The notes: generated from the sequence alone by a model not told the origin. 64,000 nucleotides of DNA from an uncultured Clostridia bacterium (GCA_946555465.1 CAMNST010000013.1:1-64000); one strand, 5' to 3'. Numbered from the stretch's first letter, positions 34,359 through 44,243 are shown. Made by a program: numbers and translations.

Positions 34359-37300
34359 TGGGGAAATTTTCAGATTATTTTTCAAATTACATAGATGCAG
34401 ATGTTCTTGGTGTTATTGGCTGCGGCGAAATTTCTTCGCTTACCATATCACGTGAAAGACGCAGCGTAAAAATAGGGCTGATGCTTGATTCTTTTGTTGA
34501 TAAACATATCATCAGCAAAGCAGAAAAATCCATTGAACAGACAATGAATTTAAAAAAAGTTGTTATTGCTCCGCTTTTTCCTAAAAATGAATTTTCATTG
34601 TCTGATATATCAGGGGTTCTTGAATATGTTAAAGCAGGCACACCTGCAGCAAATGGATTTTTTGATGACTGTGAAGCAGAAGTTGAAGATAATGTTTTAA
34701 CTATATTTTTGAAAAAAGGCGGCAAAGAGGTTCTTGAATCTCAAAAAGTTGACCGTATGATTTCAAAAATTATATATAATCTTTTTAAACTTGATTTTGA
34801 TGTTTCTTTTCTTGAAGTTCAGGCGTTTGATATTGAAAAAGCAGTAAGGGAAGCAGTTGCGGAAAGAAAACAGGAAGAACAGAAAGTTAAAGAAGAACGT
34901 GAAAAAAATGTTGTTCACGAAAAGTGGGAGGAACTTCCGCTTTATAAAGATACTGTAAGAAACATATACGGTAAGGAACTTCGTGAAAAGCCCATCCTGA
35001 TGAGTGAAATCACTGCAGACGCCGGTTACATAACCGTCTGGGGTGATGTTATAAAAACAGAGGTCAGAGATACAAAGCGCGGAACGAGCAAAATATTTAA
35101 TTTTGATATATCGGACTATACTTCCTCCGTAACAGTAAAAATGTTTGAGGACAAGCGTGTGATTGACCCTCTTATTGAAAAACTGGGTGAATGCAAAACC
35201 GTAGTTATCAGCGGCGGTTATCAGTTTGATACTTTTTCAAACCAGTATGTGTTAAGACCGAGTTCGATATCCTCTGTTGCAAAATGCGAAAAAACAGATA
35301 ATGCGGAAGAAAAAAGAGTTGAACTGCATATGCATACCTCTTTTTCGGAAATGGATGCAATCAACTCTCCGAAGCAACTTGTTAATCAGGCAATAAAATG
35401 GGGTCACAGAGCAGTTGCAATAACCGACCATGGTGTAGTTCAGGCTTTGCCTGAGGCATATGGTGCCGCAAAAGGAAAAATCAAACTTATTCTTGGTATG
35501 GAGGGTTATCTGGTTGATGACTACAAATACCCGGATTTTATGAATCTCAAATTAAAACAGTTCAAGAGACATCATATTATTCTGCTTGTTAAAGAAGATA
35601 CTTCTCTTGACGAGTCAATACCGAAAGAAGAAAGAAAGTACGGCAGAAAAAATCTCTACGAACTGATTTCTTCGTCTAACATTAAAACTTTCAAATCACG
35701 TCCGCTCATTCCGAAAAGTATGCTTGCGGAAAAAAGAGATGGTCTTATCATAGGATCGGCCTGCGAACAGGGCGAACTTTATCAGGCAATTTTAAACGGT
35801 GAAAGTGATGAAAAACTGCTTGAACTTGCTTCATTCTATGATTATCTTGAAATTCAGCCAAACGGCAATAATGCCTTTATGATAAGATCAAGCCGTGATA
35901 TTCACGAGAATATTCACAGCGAAGATGATTTGATTGAAATCAATAAAAAAATTATTTCTCTTGCCGACGAACTGGACAAGCCTGTTGTTGCAACGGGTGA
36001 CGTTCATTTCCTTGATGAAAAAGATGCCAAATTCAGGGCAATCATAATGGCGTCAAAAGGTTTTGACGATGCCGATAATCAGGCACCGCTTTATTTTAAA
36101 ACCACAGATGAAATGCTTGAGGATTTTGCCTGGGCAGGAGACAGAGCGAAAGAATTTGTTATCGACAATCCAAATAAAATTGCGGATATGGTTATGGATA
36201 ATATTCCGCCTATCCCGCCGGGAACTTTCCAGCCGCATATTGACGGCGCGAACGAAGAGTTAACGGAAAAGTGCTGGAATATGGCTAAGGATTTATATGG
36301 CGATCCCGTTCCTGAATATGTTGCAAACAGACTGCAGCGTGAACTTGATTCCATTATCGGTCATGGCTTCGGTGTGCTTTATGTTATTGCAAAGCGTCTT
36401 GTTGAAGAGAGTGAGCGAAACGGCTATTTAGTCGGTTCCCGTGGTTCTGTTGGTTCTTCTCTTGCTGCTCATATGGGCGGTATATCTGAGGTTAATCCTC
36501 TTGCACCTCATTACTATTGCAAAAAATGCAAACACAGCGAATTCTTTCTTAAAGGCGAATATGGTTCCGGTTTTGATTTGCCTCCGAAAGACTGTCCTAA
36601 CTGCGGTATTCCGATGAAACGTGACGGTCACGAAATTCCGTTTGAAACATTCCTTGGTTTTGACGGTGATAAAGAACCCGATATCGACCTTAACTTTTCG
36701 GGTGAATATCAGTCGCGTTCGCATAGATATACAGAAGAACTTTTCGGTAAAGAATATGTGTTCAAGGCCGGTACAATGGCAACGGTTGCCGACAAAACGG
36801 CATACGGTTATGTAATGAAATACCTTGATGAAAGAGGACTTGCCGGTATAACTTCAAAGGCAGAGATTGACAGGCTCACTGCCGGCTGCACGGGTATTAA
36901 GCGAACCACCGGTCAGCATCCCGGCGGTATGGTTGTTGTGCCTGATAAATATACTGTTGAGGATTTTACACCTATTCAGTATCCGTCAAATGATGAGAAA
37001 AAAGGTACCTATACAACGCACTTCGACTTTAAGAATTCACTCCACGATACGCTTCTTAAACTCGATGAACTCGGACACGATAATCCGACTCTTTATAAAT
37101 ATCTTGAAGATTCAACAGGTATTCCGGTTATGGATGTTGATTTAAGTGATCCTAAACTTTATCAGTTGATTACATCAACCGAACCTATCGGTGTTTCACC
37201 TGAGGATATTGACTGTGTGACGGGTACGCTTGCCATTCCCGAAATGGGCACACCGTTTGTTATCGGTATGCTTACTGAGGCTCAGCCAAAAACATTTGCC

Positions 37301-38155
37301 GATTTGCTGCAGATTTCAGGTCTGTCACACGGTACGGATGTTTGGCTAGGCAATGCGCAGGAACTGATTCAAAACGGCACATGCACCATTTCCGATGTTA
37401 TCGGCTGCCGTGATGATATTATGACCCATCTTATACACGTTGCAGAAGATTATGAAAGAAGAACGGGAAAAGAGTCTCCGCTGTCTAAAAAAGACTGCTT
37501 TAAAATTATGGAATATACCCGTAAGGGCAAAGCACCTAAGGAATTGCCTCCATATGAAGATGCAATGAAAACAATCGGTGTTGAGCAGTGGTATATTGAT
37601 TCCTGTTATAAAATCAAGTACATGTTCCCCAAGGCTCACGCGGCTGCTTATGTTATTGCGGCTCTGCGCCTTGCGTGGTATAAAATTTATCATCCGATTC
37701 ATTTTTATTCGGCGTACTTTACTGTTCGCGGCGGCGCGATTGACGCTGTTGCGGCTGTAGAGGGAAAGGCTGCCGTAAAAAGAAAAATGGAAGAAATAAA
37801 AATGAAGGGCAATGATAAAACTGCGAAAGACGAAAGTACATATATTGTTCTTCAGATTGTTATTGAAATGCTGGCAAGGGGTATAGAATTTCTTCCTGTT
37901 GATATCTATAAATCAGATGCAAGGGTTTATATGATAGAGGATGGAAAGATAAGGCTTCCTTTCGGTGCGATTGACGGTATAGGTGAAAATGCTGCAAAAG
38001 CAATAGCAAAATCCCGAAATGACGGTAACGGCGAATTTATGAGTTATGATGATTTAATGGCTCGTGCGGGTATCGGCAAAAGTGTTGTTGAATCCCTGAA
38101 AGAGGCAGGCGCACTCGGTGATATGCCTGAATCAAACCAGATTTCGTTGTTTTAA
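34358..38155 (+). CDS. polC: DNA polymerase III alpha subunit, PolC type, without DnaQ-type exonuclease
   Basis: Gram-positive replicative polymerase. Order: N-terminal domain; OB-fold near residue 222 (GYITVWGDVIKTE); PHP domain from 324 (HMHTSFSEMDA, TDHG, GMEGY, HHIILL, TGDVHF); polymerase core with SRGSVGSS near 692, a zinc-binding four-Cys knob (CKKCKHSE ... CPNCG) and catalytic PDIDLNFSG near 773; C-terminal clamp peptide QISLF. Length is 1265, against about 1437 in B. subtilis. The difference is the 3'-5' exonuclease normally inserted in PHP: only about 15 residues separate GMEGYLVDD from HHIILLVK and no FDxETTG motif exists. PHP metal residues look intact. Confidence 0.96.
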   Translation: MGKFSDYFSNYIDADVLGVIGCGEISSLTISRERRSVKIGLMLDSFVDKHIISKAEKSIEQTMNLKKVVIAPLFPKNEFSLSDISGVLEYVKAGTPAANGFFDDCEAEVEDNVLTIFLKKGGKEVLESQKVDRMISKIIYNLFKLDFDVSFLEVQAFDIEKAVREAVAERKQEEQKVKEEREKNVVHEKWEELPLYKDTVRNIYGKELREKPILMSEITADAGYITVWGDVIKTEVRDTKRGTSKIFNFDISDYTSSVTVKMFEDKRVIDPLIEKLGECKTVVISGGYQFDTFSNQYVLRPSSISSVAKCEKTDNAEEKRVELHMHTSFSEMDAINSPKQLVNQAIKWGHRAVAITDHGVVQALPEAYGAAKGKIKLILGMEGYLVDDYKYPDFMNLKLKQFKRHHIILLVKEDTSLDESIPKEERKYGRKNLYELISSSNIKTFKSRPLIPKSMLAEKRDGLIIGSACEQGELYQAILNGESDEKLLELASFYDYLEIQPNGNNAFMIRSSRDIHENIHSEDDLIEINKKIISLADELDKPVVATGDVHFLDEKDAKFRAIIMASKGFDDADNQAPLYFKTTDEMLEDFAWAGDRAKEFVIDNPNKIADMVMDNIPPIPPGTFQPHIDGANEELTEKCWNMAKDLYGDPVPEYVANRLQRELDSIIGHGFGVLYVIAKRLVEESERNGYLVGSRGSVGSSLAAHMGGISEVNPLAPHYYCKKCKHSEFFLKGEYGSGFDLPPKDCPNCGIPMKRDGHEIPFETFLGFDGDKEPDIDLNFSGEYQSRSHRYTEELFGKEYVFKAGTMATVADKTAYGYVMKYLDERGLAGITSKAEIDRLTAGCTGIKRTTGQHPGGMVVVPDKYTVEDFTPIQYPSNDEKKGTYTTHFDFKNSLHDTLLKLDELGHDNPTLYKYLEDSTGIPVMDVDLSDPKLYQLITSTEPIGVSPEDIDCVTGTLAIPEMGTPFVIGMLTEAQPKTFADLLQISGLSHGTDVWLGNAQELIQNGTCTISDVIGCRDDIMTHLIHVAEDYERRTGKESPLSKKDCFKIMEYTRKGKAPKELPPYEDAMKTIGVEQWYIDSCYKIKYMFPKAHAAAYVIAALRLAWYKIYHPIHFYSAYFTVRGGAIDAVAAVEGKAAVKRKMEEIKMKGNDKTAKDESTYIVLQIVIEMLARGIEFLPVDIYKSDARVYMIEDGKIRLPFGAIDGIGENAAKAIAKSRNDGNGEFMSYDDLMARAGIGKSVVESLKEAGALGDMPESNQISLF

Positions 38156-38164
38156 TTATTATAC

Positions 38165-38193
38165 TTGACATTGCTATATTAATATGGTAGCAT
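38165..38193 (+). promoter_or_regulatory. promoter of the his operon
   Basis: TTGACA (38165-38170), 17-bp spacer, TAGCAT (38188-38193). The 5' UTR is about 50 nt; no T-box or His-codon leader peptide is visible. Confidence 0.65.
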
Positions 38194-38252
38194 ATTACCA
38201 CTCTACTACGCTAAAGTGTTTATTCTGTTAATAAATACAAAAGGAGAAAAAT

Positions 38253-39866
38253 ATGAAAAGATATTCAAAACTTACGCCTCAGGGCACCCGTGATTTGCTT
38301 TTTGAGGAATGTGATGACAGAAGAAGAGTTGAATCTATTCTTTCTGATTTATTCAAAGAAAACAGTTATCGAAAAGTTATGACACCTACTGTTGAGTTTT
38401 TCGATGTTTTTAAAAGCGATAATCTTGGTATAGAGCCTGAGGAGATGTATAAACTTTCAGATAATCAGGGCAGAACAACAGTTCTTCGCCCCGATAATAC
38501 TGCTCCTATTGCCCGTCTTGTTGCAACAAGGCTTTCAGAAGAAGATTTTCCGGTAAGGCTTTATTATAACCAGAATGTTTACAGAAGAAACAAACAACTT
38601 GCCGGCCGTACAGACGAGGTTGAGCAAAGCGGTATTGAACTTATCGGTGATGGCAGTATAGACGCCGATATTGAAGTTATATCAATGGCATATGAGGCAC
38701 TTAAAAGAAATGATGTAAATTCATTTAAAATTGAACTTTGTCATGCGGGATTTTTCAATGCCATTGTTGATAAACTTAATGTTACCCCTGCCCAAAAGGC
38801 AGATATATGCAGTTTTATTGAAGGCAAAAATTATTCTGCACTCGGTGATATGCTTGATAAAATGGGCAGCAGTATTGAATCAAAAGTGATTAAAACGCTT
38901 CCTCGTCTTTTCGGCGGAGTTGATGTTATTGATAGAGCAAAAGAACTTTACAGTGACAAAACTGCCAATGATGCCCTTGATTATTTAAGACAGGTTTATG
39001 AAAAACTTTGTGAACTCGGTCTTGGTGATAACATTCTTATTGATCTGAGCCTTGTAAACAGAAGCAATTATTATACCGGTGTAATCTTCCGCGGATATGC
39101 ACAGGGCAGCGGTTTAACCATACTTTCCGGAGGCAGATACGATAACCTTATCAGCGAATTCGGAATGGATGCACCTGCAGTGGGTTTTGGTGTTGATGTT
39201 AATTCGCTCTGTGATATTATGCGTGAGGAAATTAATATCGACCGTCCGCTGAGAGTTGCTTTAACAAAGGGCAGACTTGAAAAGAGTTCTGTTAATCTGT
39301 TTAAGAAAATGGGTCTTGATACAAGCGAACTTGAAAACAAGGGCAGACGTCTTATTTTGCCTGTAGGTGATTTTGAAGCAGTTCTTTCAAAGGCACCTGA
39401 TGTAATTACCTATGTTGAACACGGTGTATGCGATATTGGTGTTGTCGGCAAAGATACGATTGCCGAACACGGCAGTTCTTTCTATGAGGTAATTGATCTT
39501 AATATCGGAAAGTGCTGTTTTGCTCTTGCCTGTCCGAAAGGAACAGATTTCTTTTCGGGTTATAAAAGAAAAGTTGTTGCAAGCAAGTACCCCAAAGTTG
39601 CAAAAGAATATTTTAAGTCAAAGGGTATGGATGTAGACATCATAAAAATTGAAGGCAGTGTTGAACTTGCTCCGCTTCTCGGCCTTGCAGACGGTATTGT
39701 TGATATTGTTGAAACAGGTTCAACTTTAAAAGAAAACGGGCTTGAAGTTGTTGATAAAATTATGCCGATTTCAGCAAGGGTTATAGTTAATATTGCGTCT
39801 ATGAAACTTCGTAAAAATGAAATAGAAAGTTTTCTTGACGATCTTGAATTGGCATCAAAGGTGTGA
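38253..39866 (+). CDS. hisZG: HisZ-HisG fusion: regulatory subunit fused to ATP phosphoribosyltransferase
   Basis: 537 residues. Residues 1 to about 325 are HisZ, a catalytically inactive HisRS-like chain (LTPQGTRDLLFEE, VLRPDNTAPIARL, SGGRYDNLI). Residues about 331-537 are a short-form HisG (LRVALTKGRLEKSSVNLFKK, GVCDIGVVGKD, GIVDIVETGSTLKENGL), first step of histidine synthesis. HisZ and short HisG are normally separate proteins in an octamer; here one uninterrupted frame joins them at REEINIDRP. No internal start or stop separates them. First gene of the his operon; the feedback site would lie between halves. Confidence 0.92.
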   Translation: MKRYSKLTPQGTRDLLFEECDDRRRVESILSDLFKENSYRKVMTPTVEFFDVFKSDNLGIEPEEMYKLSDNQGRTTVLRPDNTAPIARLVATRLSEEDFPVRLYYNQNVYRRNKQLAGRTDEVEQSGIELIGDGSIDADIEVISMAYEALKRNDVNSFKIELCHAGFFNAIVDKLNVTPAQKADICSFIEGKNYSALGDMLDKMGSSIESKVIKTLPRLFGGVDVIDRAKELYSDKTANDALDYLRQVYEKLCELGLGDNILIDLSLVNRSNYYTGVIFRGYAQGSGLTILSGGRYDNLISEFGMDAPAVGFGVDVNSLCDIMREEINIDRPLRVALTKGRLEKSSVNLFKKMGLDTSELENKGRRLILPVGDFEAVLSKAPDVITYVEHGVCDIGVVGKDTIAEHGSSFYEVIDLNIGKCCFALACPKGTDFFSGYKRKVVASKYPKVAKEYFKSKGMDVDIIKIEGSVELAPLLGLADGIVDIVETGSTLKENGLEVVDKIMPISARVIVNIASMKLRKNEIESFLDDLELASKV

Positions 39867-39870
39867 GAAT

Positions 39871-41154
39871 ATGAATATTACAAAAGCAAACGGTAAGGCA
39901 GAATATGCCTTAATAGAAAATTTAAAAAAGCGTTCAGGTGAAACTGACGCAAAAATAGTTGAAATCGTTACCAATATCATTAATTCCGTTAAAGAGCAGG
40001 GTGACGATGCCGTAAGAGAATTTACAGTTCGTTTTGACGGCTCAGTTCCTAAGAAAACAGTAATTGAGAAAAATGAACTTCAGGAATATCTTGAAATTGT
40101 TGATGAAGATTTTAAAAATGCCGTTATAAAAGCAAAAGAAAATATTTATGATTTTCATCTTCGTCAGGCTCAGCAGTCATGGATGACAACAAAGTCTAAC
40201 GGTGTAATTATGGGTCAGAGAGTAAGAGGTCTCAAAAGAGTCGGCATTTACGTACCCGGCGGCACTGCGGCTTATCCGTCATCTGTTCTTATGAATGCAA
40301 TCCCTGCAAAAATTGCAGGTGTTGAAGAAATAATTATGGTTACACCTCCTGCAAAAGATGGCAGCCCCAACCCTGATATTATGGCAGCGGCCGCAATCGC
40401 AGGTGTTGATAAAGTGTTTCTTGTCGGCGGTGCACAGGCTGTTGCCGCTCTTGCTTACGGAACAGAAAAAATACCGAAGGTTGATAAAATTGTAGGTCCG
40501 GGCAATATCTTTGTTGCAACTGCAAAAAAACTTCTTTACGGTGTTGTTGATATAGATATGGTTGCAGGACCGTCGGAAATCCTTATTGTTGCCGATAAAA
40601 CTGCAAAACCTGCTTTTCTTGCTGCCGATCTTATGAGCCAGGCAGAACATGACAAACTGGCTTCTGCTATTCTTCTTACCACCTCGGGTGATATTGCAAG
40701 GGCAACAGCAAAAGAAATTGAAAGGCAGTTAAAATATCTTGCCAGACAGGAAATTATTGAACAGTCTCTTGAAAACTTCGGTGAAATTATTGTTTGCGAA
40801 AATCTGGAACAGGCAGTTGATTTTGCAAATGAACTTGCTCCGGAACATCTTGAACTGTGTGTTGAAGAACCGCTTAAATATATCGGCAAAATAGATAATG
40901 CCGGTTCTGTTTTCCTCGGAAATTATTCACCCGAACCGCTTGGTGATTATTATGCCGGTCCAAACCATGTTCTTCCCACCAGCGGCACAGCAAGATTTTT
41001 CTCTCCGCTCTCGGTTGACAGTTTTATTAAAAAGAGTTCTTTTATTTATTATACCGAAGATGAACTCAGAAAAGCCAAAGATGATATTATTAAACTTGCC
41101 GATACAGAAGGTCTTACCGCACATGCAAATTCAATTAAGGTAAGATTTGAATAA
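39871..41154 (+). CDS. hisD: histidinol dehydrogenase
   Basis: Zinc/NAD enzyme for the last two oxidations of histidine synthesis. GYVPGGTAAYPS-like motif (VYVPGG variant RVGIYVPGG), GPGNIFVATAKK, DMVAGPSEILI, AEHDKLA and ELAPEHLEL are present. 427 residues from ATG 39871, which has AAAGGTGTGAG upstream; the ORF-track start overlaps hisZG. It overlaps the MBL gene by 1 bp. Confidence 0.96.
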   Translation: MNITKANGKAEYALIENLKKRSGETDAKIVEIVTNIINSVKEQGDDAVREFTVRFDGSVPKKTVIEKNELQEYLEIVDEDFKNAVIKAKENIYDFHLRQAQQSWMTTKSNGVIMGQRVRGLKRVGIYVPGGTAAYPSSVLMNAIPAKIAGVEEIIMVTPPAKDGSPNPDIMAAAAIAGVDKVFLVGGAQAVAALAYGTEKIPKVDKIVGPGNIFVATAKKLLYGVVDIDMVAGPSEILIVADKTAKPAFLAADLMSQAEHDKLASAILLTTSGDIARATAKEIERQLKYLARQEIIEQSLENFGEIIVCENLEQAVDFANELAPEHLELCVEEPLKYIGKIDNAGSVFLGNYSPEPLGDYYAGPNHVLPTSGTARFFSPLSVDSFIKKSSFIYYTEDELRKAKDDIIKLADTEGLTAHANSIKVRFE

Positions 41155-42059
41155 TGGCAAAGCGAAAGCAAAAACCGAATATTACCGCAATTATTGTTTC
41201 TCTTTTGCTGATAATCGCATGCATATCTGCTTACTCTTTTTCTGATGATAAGCCTGCTGGCGTTATGCCTTCCTCCTCGGATGACAGTACTTTGGCTGTG
41301 TGTTTTATAGATGTCGGACAGGGAGACTGTGAATTTATTCAGTTTCCGAACGGTGAATGTATGCTGATAGACAGCGGAGAAAAAGAAAATTCCGAAAAAG
41401 TTATTGAAACAGTACGTGCATTCGGTTACGGTAAAATTGACTATGTTGTTGCAACGCATCCTCACACTGACCATATCGGTGGCTTAGCAGAGGTGATAGA
41501 TGCTTTTGATATCGGCGAAGTTTATATGCCTAAAGTATCTGCTTCAACCAAAACTTTTGAAAATCTGCTGATAGCCATTCAGAATAAAAATCTGCAGATT
41601 CATACGGCAAAAGCAGGTGTTACTGTTATTGATGACGGTATGCTTGAGGTAAAATTTCTTTCGCCTGTAAAAAGCAGTTATGATGATTTGAATAATTATT
41701 CTGCCGTGCTTAAGATTACATACGGAAGAGATTCGTATCTGTTTACGGGTGATGCCGAATCTCCGGTTGAAAATGAACTGCTTGAAAATGCTTATTCCGA
41801 ACTCGACAGTGATATTTTAAAAGTTGCCCATCACGGCAGCAGAACCTCTTCAACAGAAGAATTTCTCTTTGCCGTAAGTCCTGATTATGCTGTTGTTGAA
41901 GTCGGAAAGGGCAATTCATATAATCATCCCCATACCGAAACGATTGAAAAACTTGAAAGTATCGGTGCCGAAATACTCCGAACGGATGAAAAAGGTACTA
42001 TTACGGTAAAAAGCGGCGGTGACGGTAATTATGAATTTGATTATCAGGTGAATGTATGA
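41154..42059 (+). CDS. ComEC-like metallo-beta-lactamase-fold hydrolase
   Basis: 301 residues. An N-terminal transmembrane or signal anchor (residues about 9-28) leads to an extracytoplasmic MBL domain: FIDVGQGDCEFIQF, THPHTDHIGG (metal motif HxHxDH), FTGDAE and AHHGSRTSS. This is the same type as the C-terminal domain of ComEC, found alone. The role is possibly extracellular nuclease or phosphodiesterase; not proven. It is wedged into the his operon with 1-4 bp overlaps on either side. Confidence 0.9.
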   Translation: MAKRKQKPNITAIIVSLLLIIACISAYSFSDDKPAGVMPSSSDDSTLAVCFIDVGQGDCEFIQFPNGECMLIDSGEKENSEKVIETVRAFGYGKIDYVVATHPHTDHIGGLAEVIDAFDIGEVYMPKVSASTKTFENLLIAIQNKNLQIHTAKAGVTVIDDGMLEVKFLSPVKSSYDDLNNYSAVLKITYGRDSYLFTGDAESPVENELLENAYSELDSDILKVAHHGSRTSSTEEFLFAVSPDYAVVEVGKGNSYNHPHTETIEKLESIGAEILRTDEKGTITVKSGGDGNYEFDYQVNV

Positions 42060-42256
42060 AATGGATTATTGACAGAATAGAAGATGATTTTGCTGTTATT
42101 GAAGCAGAAAACGAAAAAGTTTTCAGCATTCCTCTCGCAGTTATTCCGGAAAATGCAAAAGAGGGCGATGTTGTTTTTGTAACAATAGATAAAGCCGAAA
42201 CTTTAAACAGAAAAGAAAGAATAAACAGTTTGATGAATGATTTGTTTATCGACTGA
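42056..42256 (+). CDS. DUF3006 family protein
   Basis: 66-residue beta-rich protein (WIIDRIEDDFAVIEAE) of the DUF3006 type, commonly encoded next to ComEC-like MBL genes. ATGA overlap with the MBL gene. Function unknown, probably a partner of that hydrolase. Confidence 0.85.
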   Translation: MKWIIDRIEDDFAVIEAENEKVFSIPLAVIPENAKEGDVVFVTIDKAETLNRKERINSLMNDLFID

Positions 42257-42271
42257 TTTCAGAGGTGCGAT

Positions 42272-42850
42272 ATGAGATTTGCAAAGATTGAGAGAAATAC
42301 AAAGGAAACACAGATAACCGTTGAACTTAATCTTGACGGCGGTGAAGTTGATGTTAAAACAGGTATCGGTTTTTTTGACCATATGCTTACAGCATTCGGT
42401 GTTCACGGCGGTTTTGGTCTTAAGGTCAGAGTTAATGGTGATCTCGAAGTGGATACACATCATACAGTTGAGGATACAGGTATTGCTCTCGGCATGGCAT
42501 TTAAAGAGGCTCTCGGCGATATGAGCGGTATTGAGCGTTACGGAACATTTTTTATTCCTATGGATGAAAGTCTTGCAATGTGCACACTTGATATTTCAAA
42601 CAGACCGTTTCTTGTTTTTAAGGCTTCTTTTGAACAGGAATTGTGCGGCGATTATGAAACCTGTGTCACCGAAGAATTTTTTAGAGCCTTTGCTATGAAT
42701 GCCTGCATAACACTTCATATTAAAGTGCCTTATGGTGCAAATGCTCACCACGAAATTGAAGCAATATTCAAAGCCGTTGCTCATGCAATGAAAATTGCCG
42801 TAAAAAAGAACGAGGACGGTTCTGTTCTCTCAACAAAAGGAGTACTGTAA
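42272..42850 (+). CDS. hisB: imidazoleglycerol-phosphate dehydratase
   Basis: Mn-dependent dehydratase, sixth step of histidine synthesis. Metal-binding repeats are FFDHMLTAF and HHTVEDTGIALG, then DESLAM and HHEIEAIFKA. 192 residues, monofunctional (no phosphatase domain). One-base overlap with hisA. Confidence 0.97.
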   Translation: MRFAKIERNTKETQITVELNLDGGEVDVKTGIGFFDHMLTAFGVHGGFGLKVRVNGDLEVDTHHTVEDTGIALGMAFKEALGDMSGIERYGTFFIPMDESLAMCTLDISNRPFLVFKASFEQELCGDYETCVTEEFFRAFAMNACITLHIKVPYGANAHHEIEAIFKAVAHAMKIAVKKNEDGSVLSTKGVL

Positions 42851-43563
42851 TGATTATTTTTCCTGCTATTGATATTATTGACGGCAAACCTGTAAGGCTT
42901 TATAAAGGTGATTTTTCAACAGCAAAGCAGGTGGCATCCGATGCCTTGGAGACTGCTGAAAAATTTGTTAAGTCGGGCTGTGAATGGATTCATATGGTTG
43001 ATCTTGACGGGTCTCTGAAAAAAGAACCTGTCAACAGTCAGACTTTTATCAGTGTTGCAAAAGAAACATCTTTAAAGGTTGAACTCGGTGGCGGAATACG
43101 CACAATGAAAGATATTGATTTTTATATTGAAAATGGTATCAGCCGAATTATTTTAGGTTCTGTTGCCTTAAAAAATCCTGATTTGGTTAAAGAGGCGGTA
43201 AAAGAATTCGGTGATAAAATCGCAGTCGGAATTGATGCAAAAAATGGTTACGCTGCAACCGAAGGCTGGATGGAAAGCAGCAGTGTTTATTTTACCGATC
43301 TTGCCAAACAGATGGAAAGCGTCGGTGTAAAAACGATTATTTTTACCGATATCGGTAAAGACGGAACGCTTTCAGGACCGAATATAAAACAACTCGTCGA
43401 AATAAATGAGGCTGTATCCTGCGATATAACTGCATCCGGCGGTGTAACAAGCATTACAGATATTCTTGCTCTCAGAGATAAAAATCTTTATGGTGCAATC
43501 TGCGGAAAGAGTATTTATGAAGAAACGCTTGATTTAAGAGAAGCAGTGGAGGTTTGCAGATGA
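42850..43563 (+). CDS. hisA: ProFAR isomerase
   Basis: TIM-barrel isomerase acting on Pro[21 protein letters not shown] with the catalytic Asp, [10 protein letters not shown], and [13 protein letters not shown] with the second Asp. 237 residues. It overlaps hisI (ATGA). HisF, normally its neighbour, is absent here. Confidence 0.96.
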   Translation: MIIFPAIDIIDGKPVRLYKGDFSTAKQVASDALETAEKFVKSGCEWIHMVDLDGSLKKEPVNSQTFISVAKETSLKVELGGGIRTMKDIDFYIENGISRIILGSVALKNPDLVKEAVKEFGDKIAVGIDAKNGYAATEGWMESSSVYFTDLAKQMESVGVKTIIFTDIGKDGTLSGPNIKQLVEINEAVSCDITASGGVTSITDILALRDKNLYGAICGKSIYEETLDLREAVEVCR

Positions 43564-43880
43564 TTGATGTTGAAAAGTATTTTAAAAAAGCAGATCTTAT
43601 TCCTGCAGTCGTTCAGGAAGAGTCAACGGGCGAAGTTCTGATGCTTGCATATATGAACAGAGAGTCGATGCAGAAAACGCTTGAAACGGGGTATACATGG
43701 TTTTGGTCGCGTTCGCGTCAGGAGTTGTGGAATAAAGGTGCAACCTCCGGTCATCTTCAAAAAATAGTTTCCATACACGGTGACTGCGACGATGATACAC
43801 TTCTGATTAAGGTTGTTCAGACGGGAGCAGCCTGCCATACAGGCAGCCATTCCTGTTTCTTTAACAAAATTATGGGATAA
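43560..43880 (+). CDS. hisI: phosphoribosyl-AMP cyclohydrolase
   Basis: Zn/Mg enzyme opening the adenine ring of PR-AMP. Motifs: [30 protein letters not shown] and [12 protein letters not shown], ending with [13 protein letters not shown]. 106 residues; monofunctional. ATG 43560 overlaps the hisA stop and has TGGAGG upstream. Confidence 0.96.
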   Translation: MIDVEKYFKKADLIPAVVQEESTGEVLMLAYMNRESMQKTLETGYTWFWSRSRQELWNKGATSGHLQKIVSIHGDCDDDTLLIKVVQTGAACHTGSHSCFFNKIMG

Positions 43881-43919
43881 TATTTATTGATACTTATAAT
43901 GAACATATAAGGAGAAGTT

Positions 43920-44243
43920 ATGGATTATATTAAAAACGAATATAAAACAATACTTGATAGAAAAGATGCCGGACAGGAAGGGTCATATACCTGTTATCTT
44001 TTTGAAAAAGGTATTGATAAAATACTGAAGAAAGTCGGAGAGGAATGCACCGAAATGGTGATTGCCGCAAAAAACAATGATAAAGAAGAAACGGTTTATG
44101 AAATAACAGATCTCATTTATCATACACTTGTTATGATGGCGAATCAGGGAATTACTCCCGAAGATATTGAAGAAGAACTTGAAAAAAGGGCTGCCAAAGC
44201 AGGCAATCTTAAAAAATTTCACCAGGTAGATAAGAATACATAA
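43920..44243 (+). CDS. hisE: phosphoribosyl-ATP pyrophosphatase
   Basis: MazG-like enzyme that hydrolyses PR-ATP to PR-AMP. KVGEECTEMVIAAK and the acidic YEITDLIYHTLVMM motif are present. 107 residues. Last his gene here; it overlaps recJ by one base (TAATG). hisC, hisH and hisF must lie elsewhere if the pathway is complete. Confidence 0.96.
   Translation: MDYIKNEYKTILDRKDAGQEGSYTCYLFEKGIDKILKKVGEECTEMVIAAKNNDKEETVYEITDLIYHTLVMMANQGITPEDIEEELEKRAAKAGNLKKFHQVDKNT

Noticed and set aside
36428-36724. Minus-strand ORFs inside polC and other long genes
   Set aside because: They are shadows of strongly coding plus-strand frames, without ribosome binding sites or recognisable domains.
38156-38252. 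T-box or His attenuator before hisZG
   Set aside because: The space after the promoter is only about 50 nt, with no T-box sequence, His-codon run or terminator.
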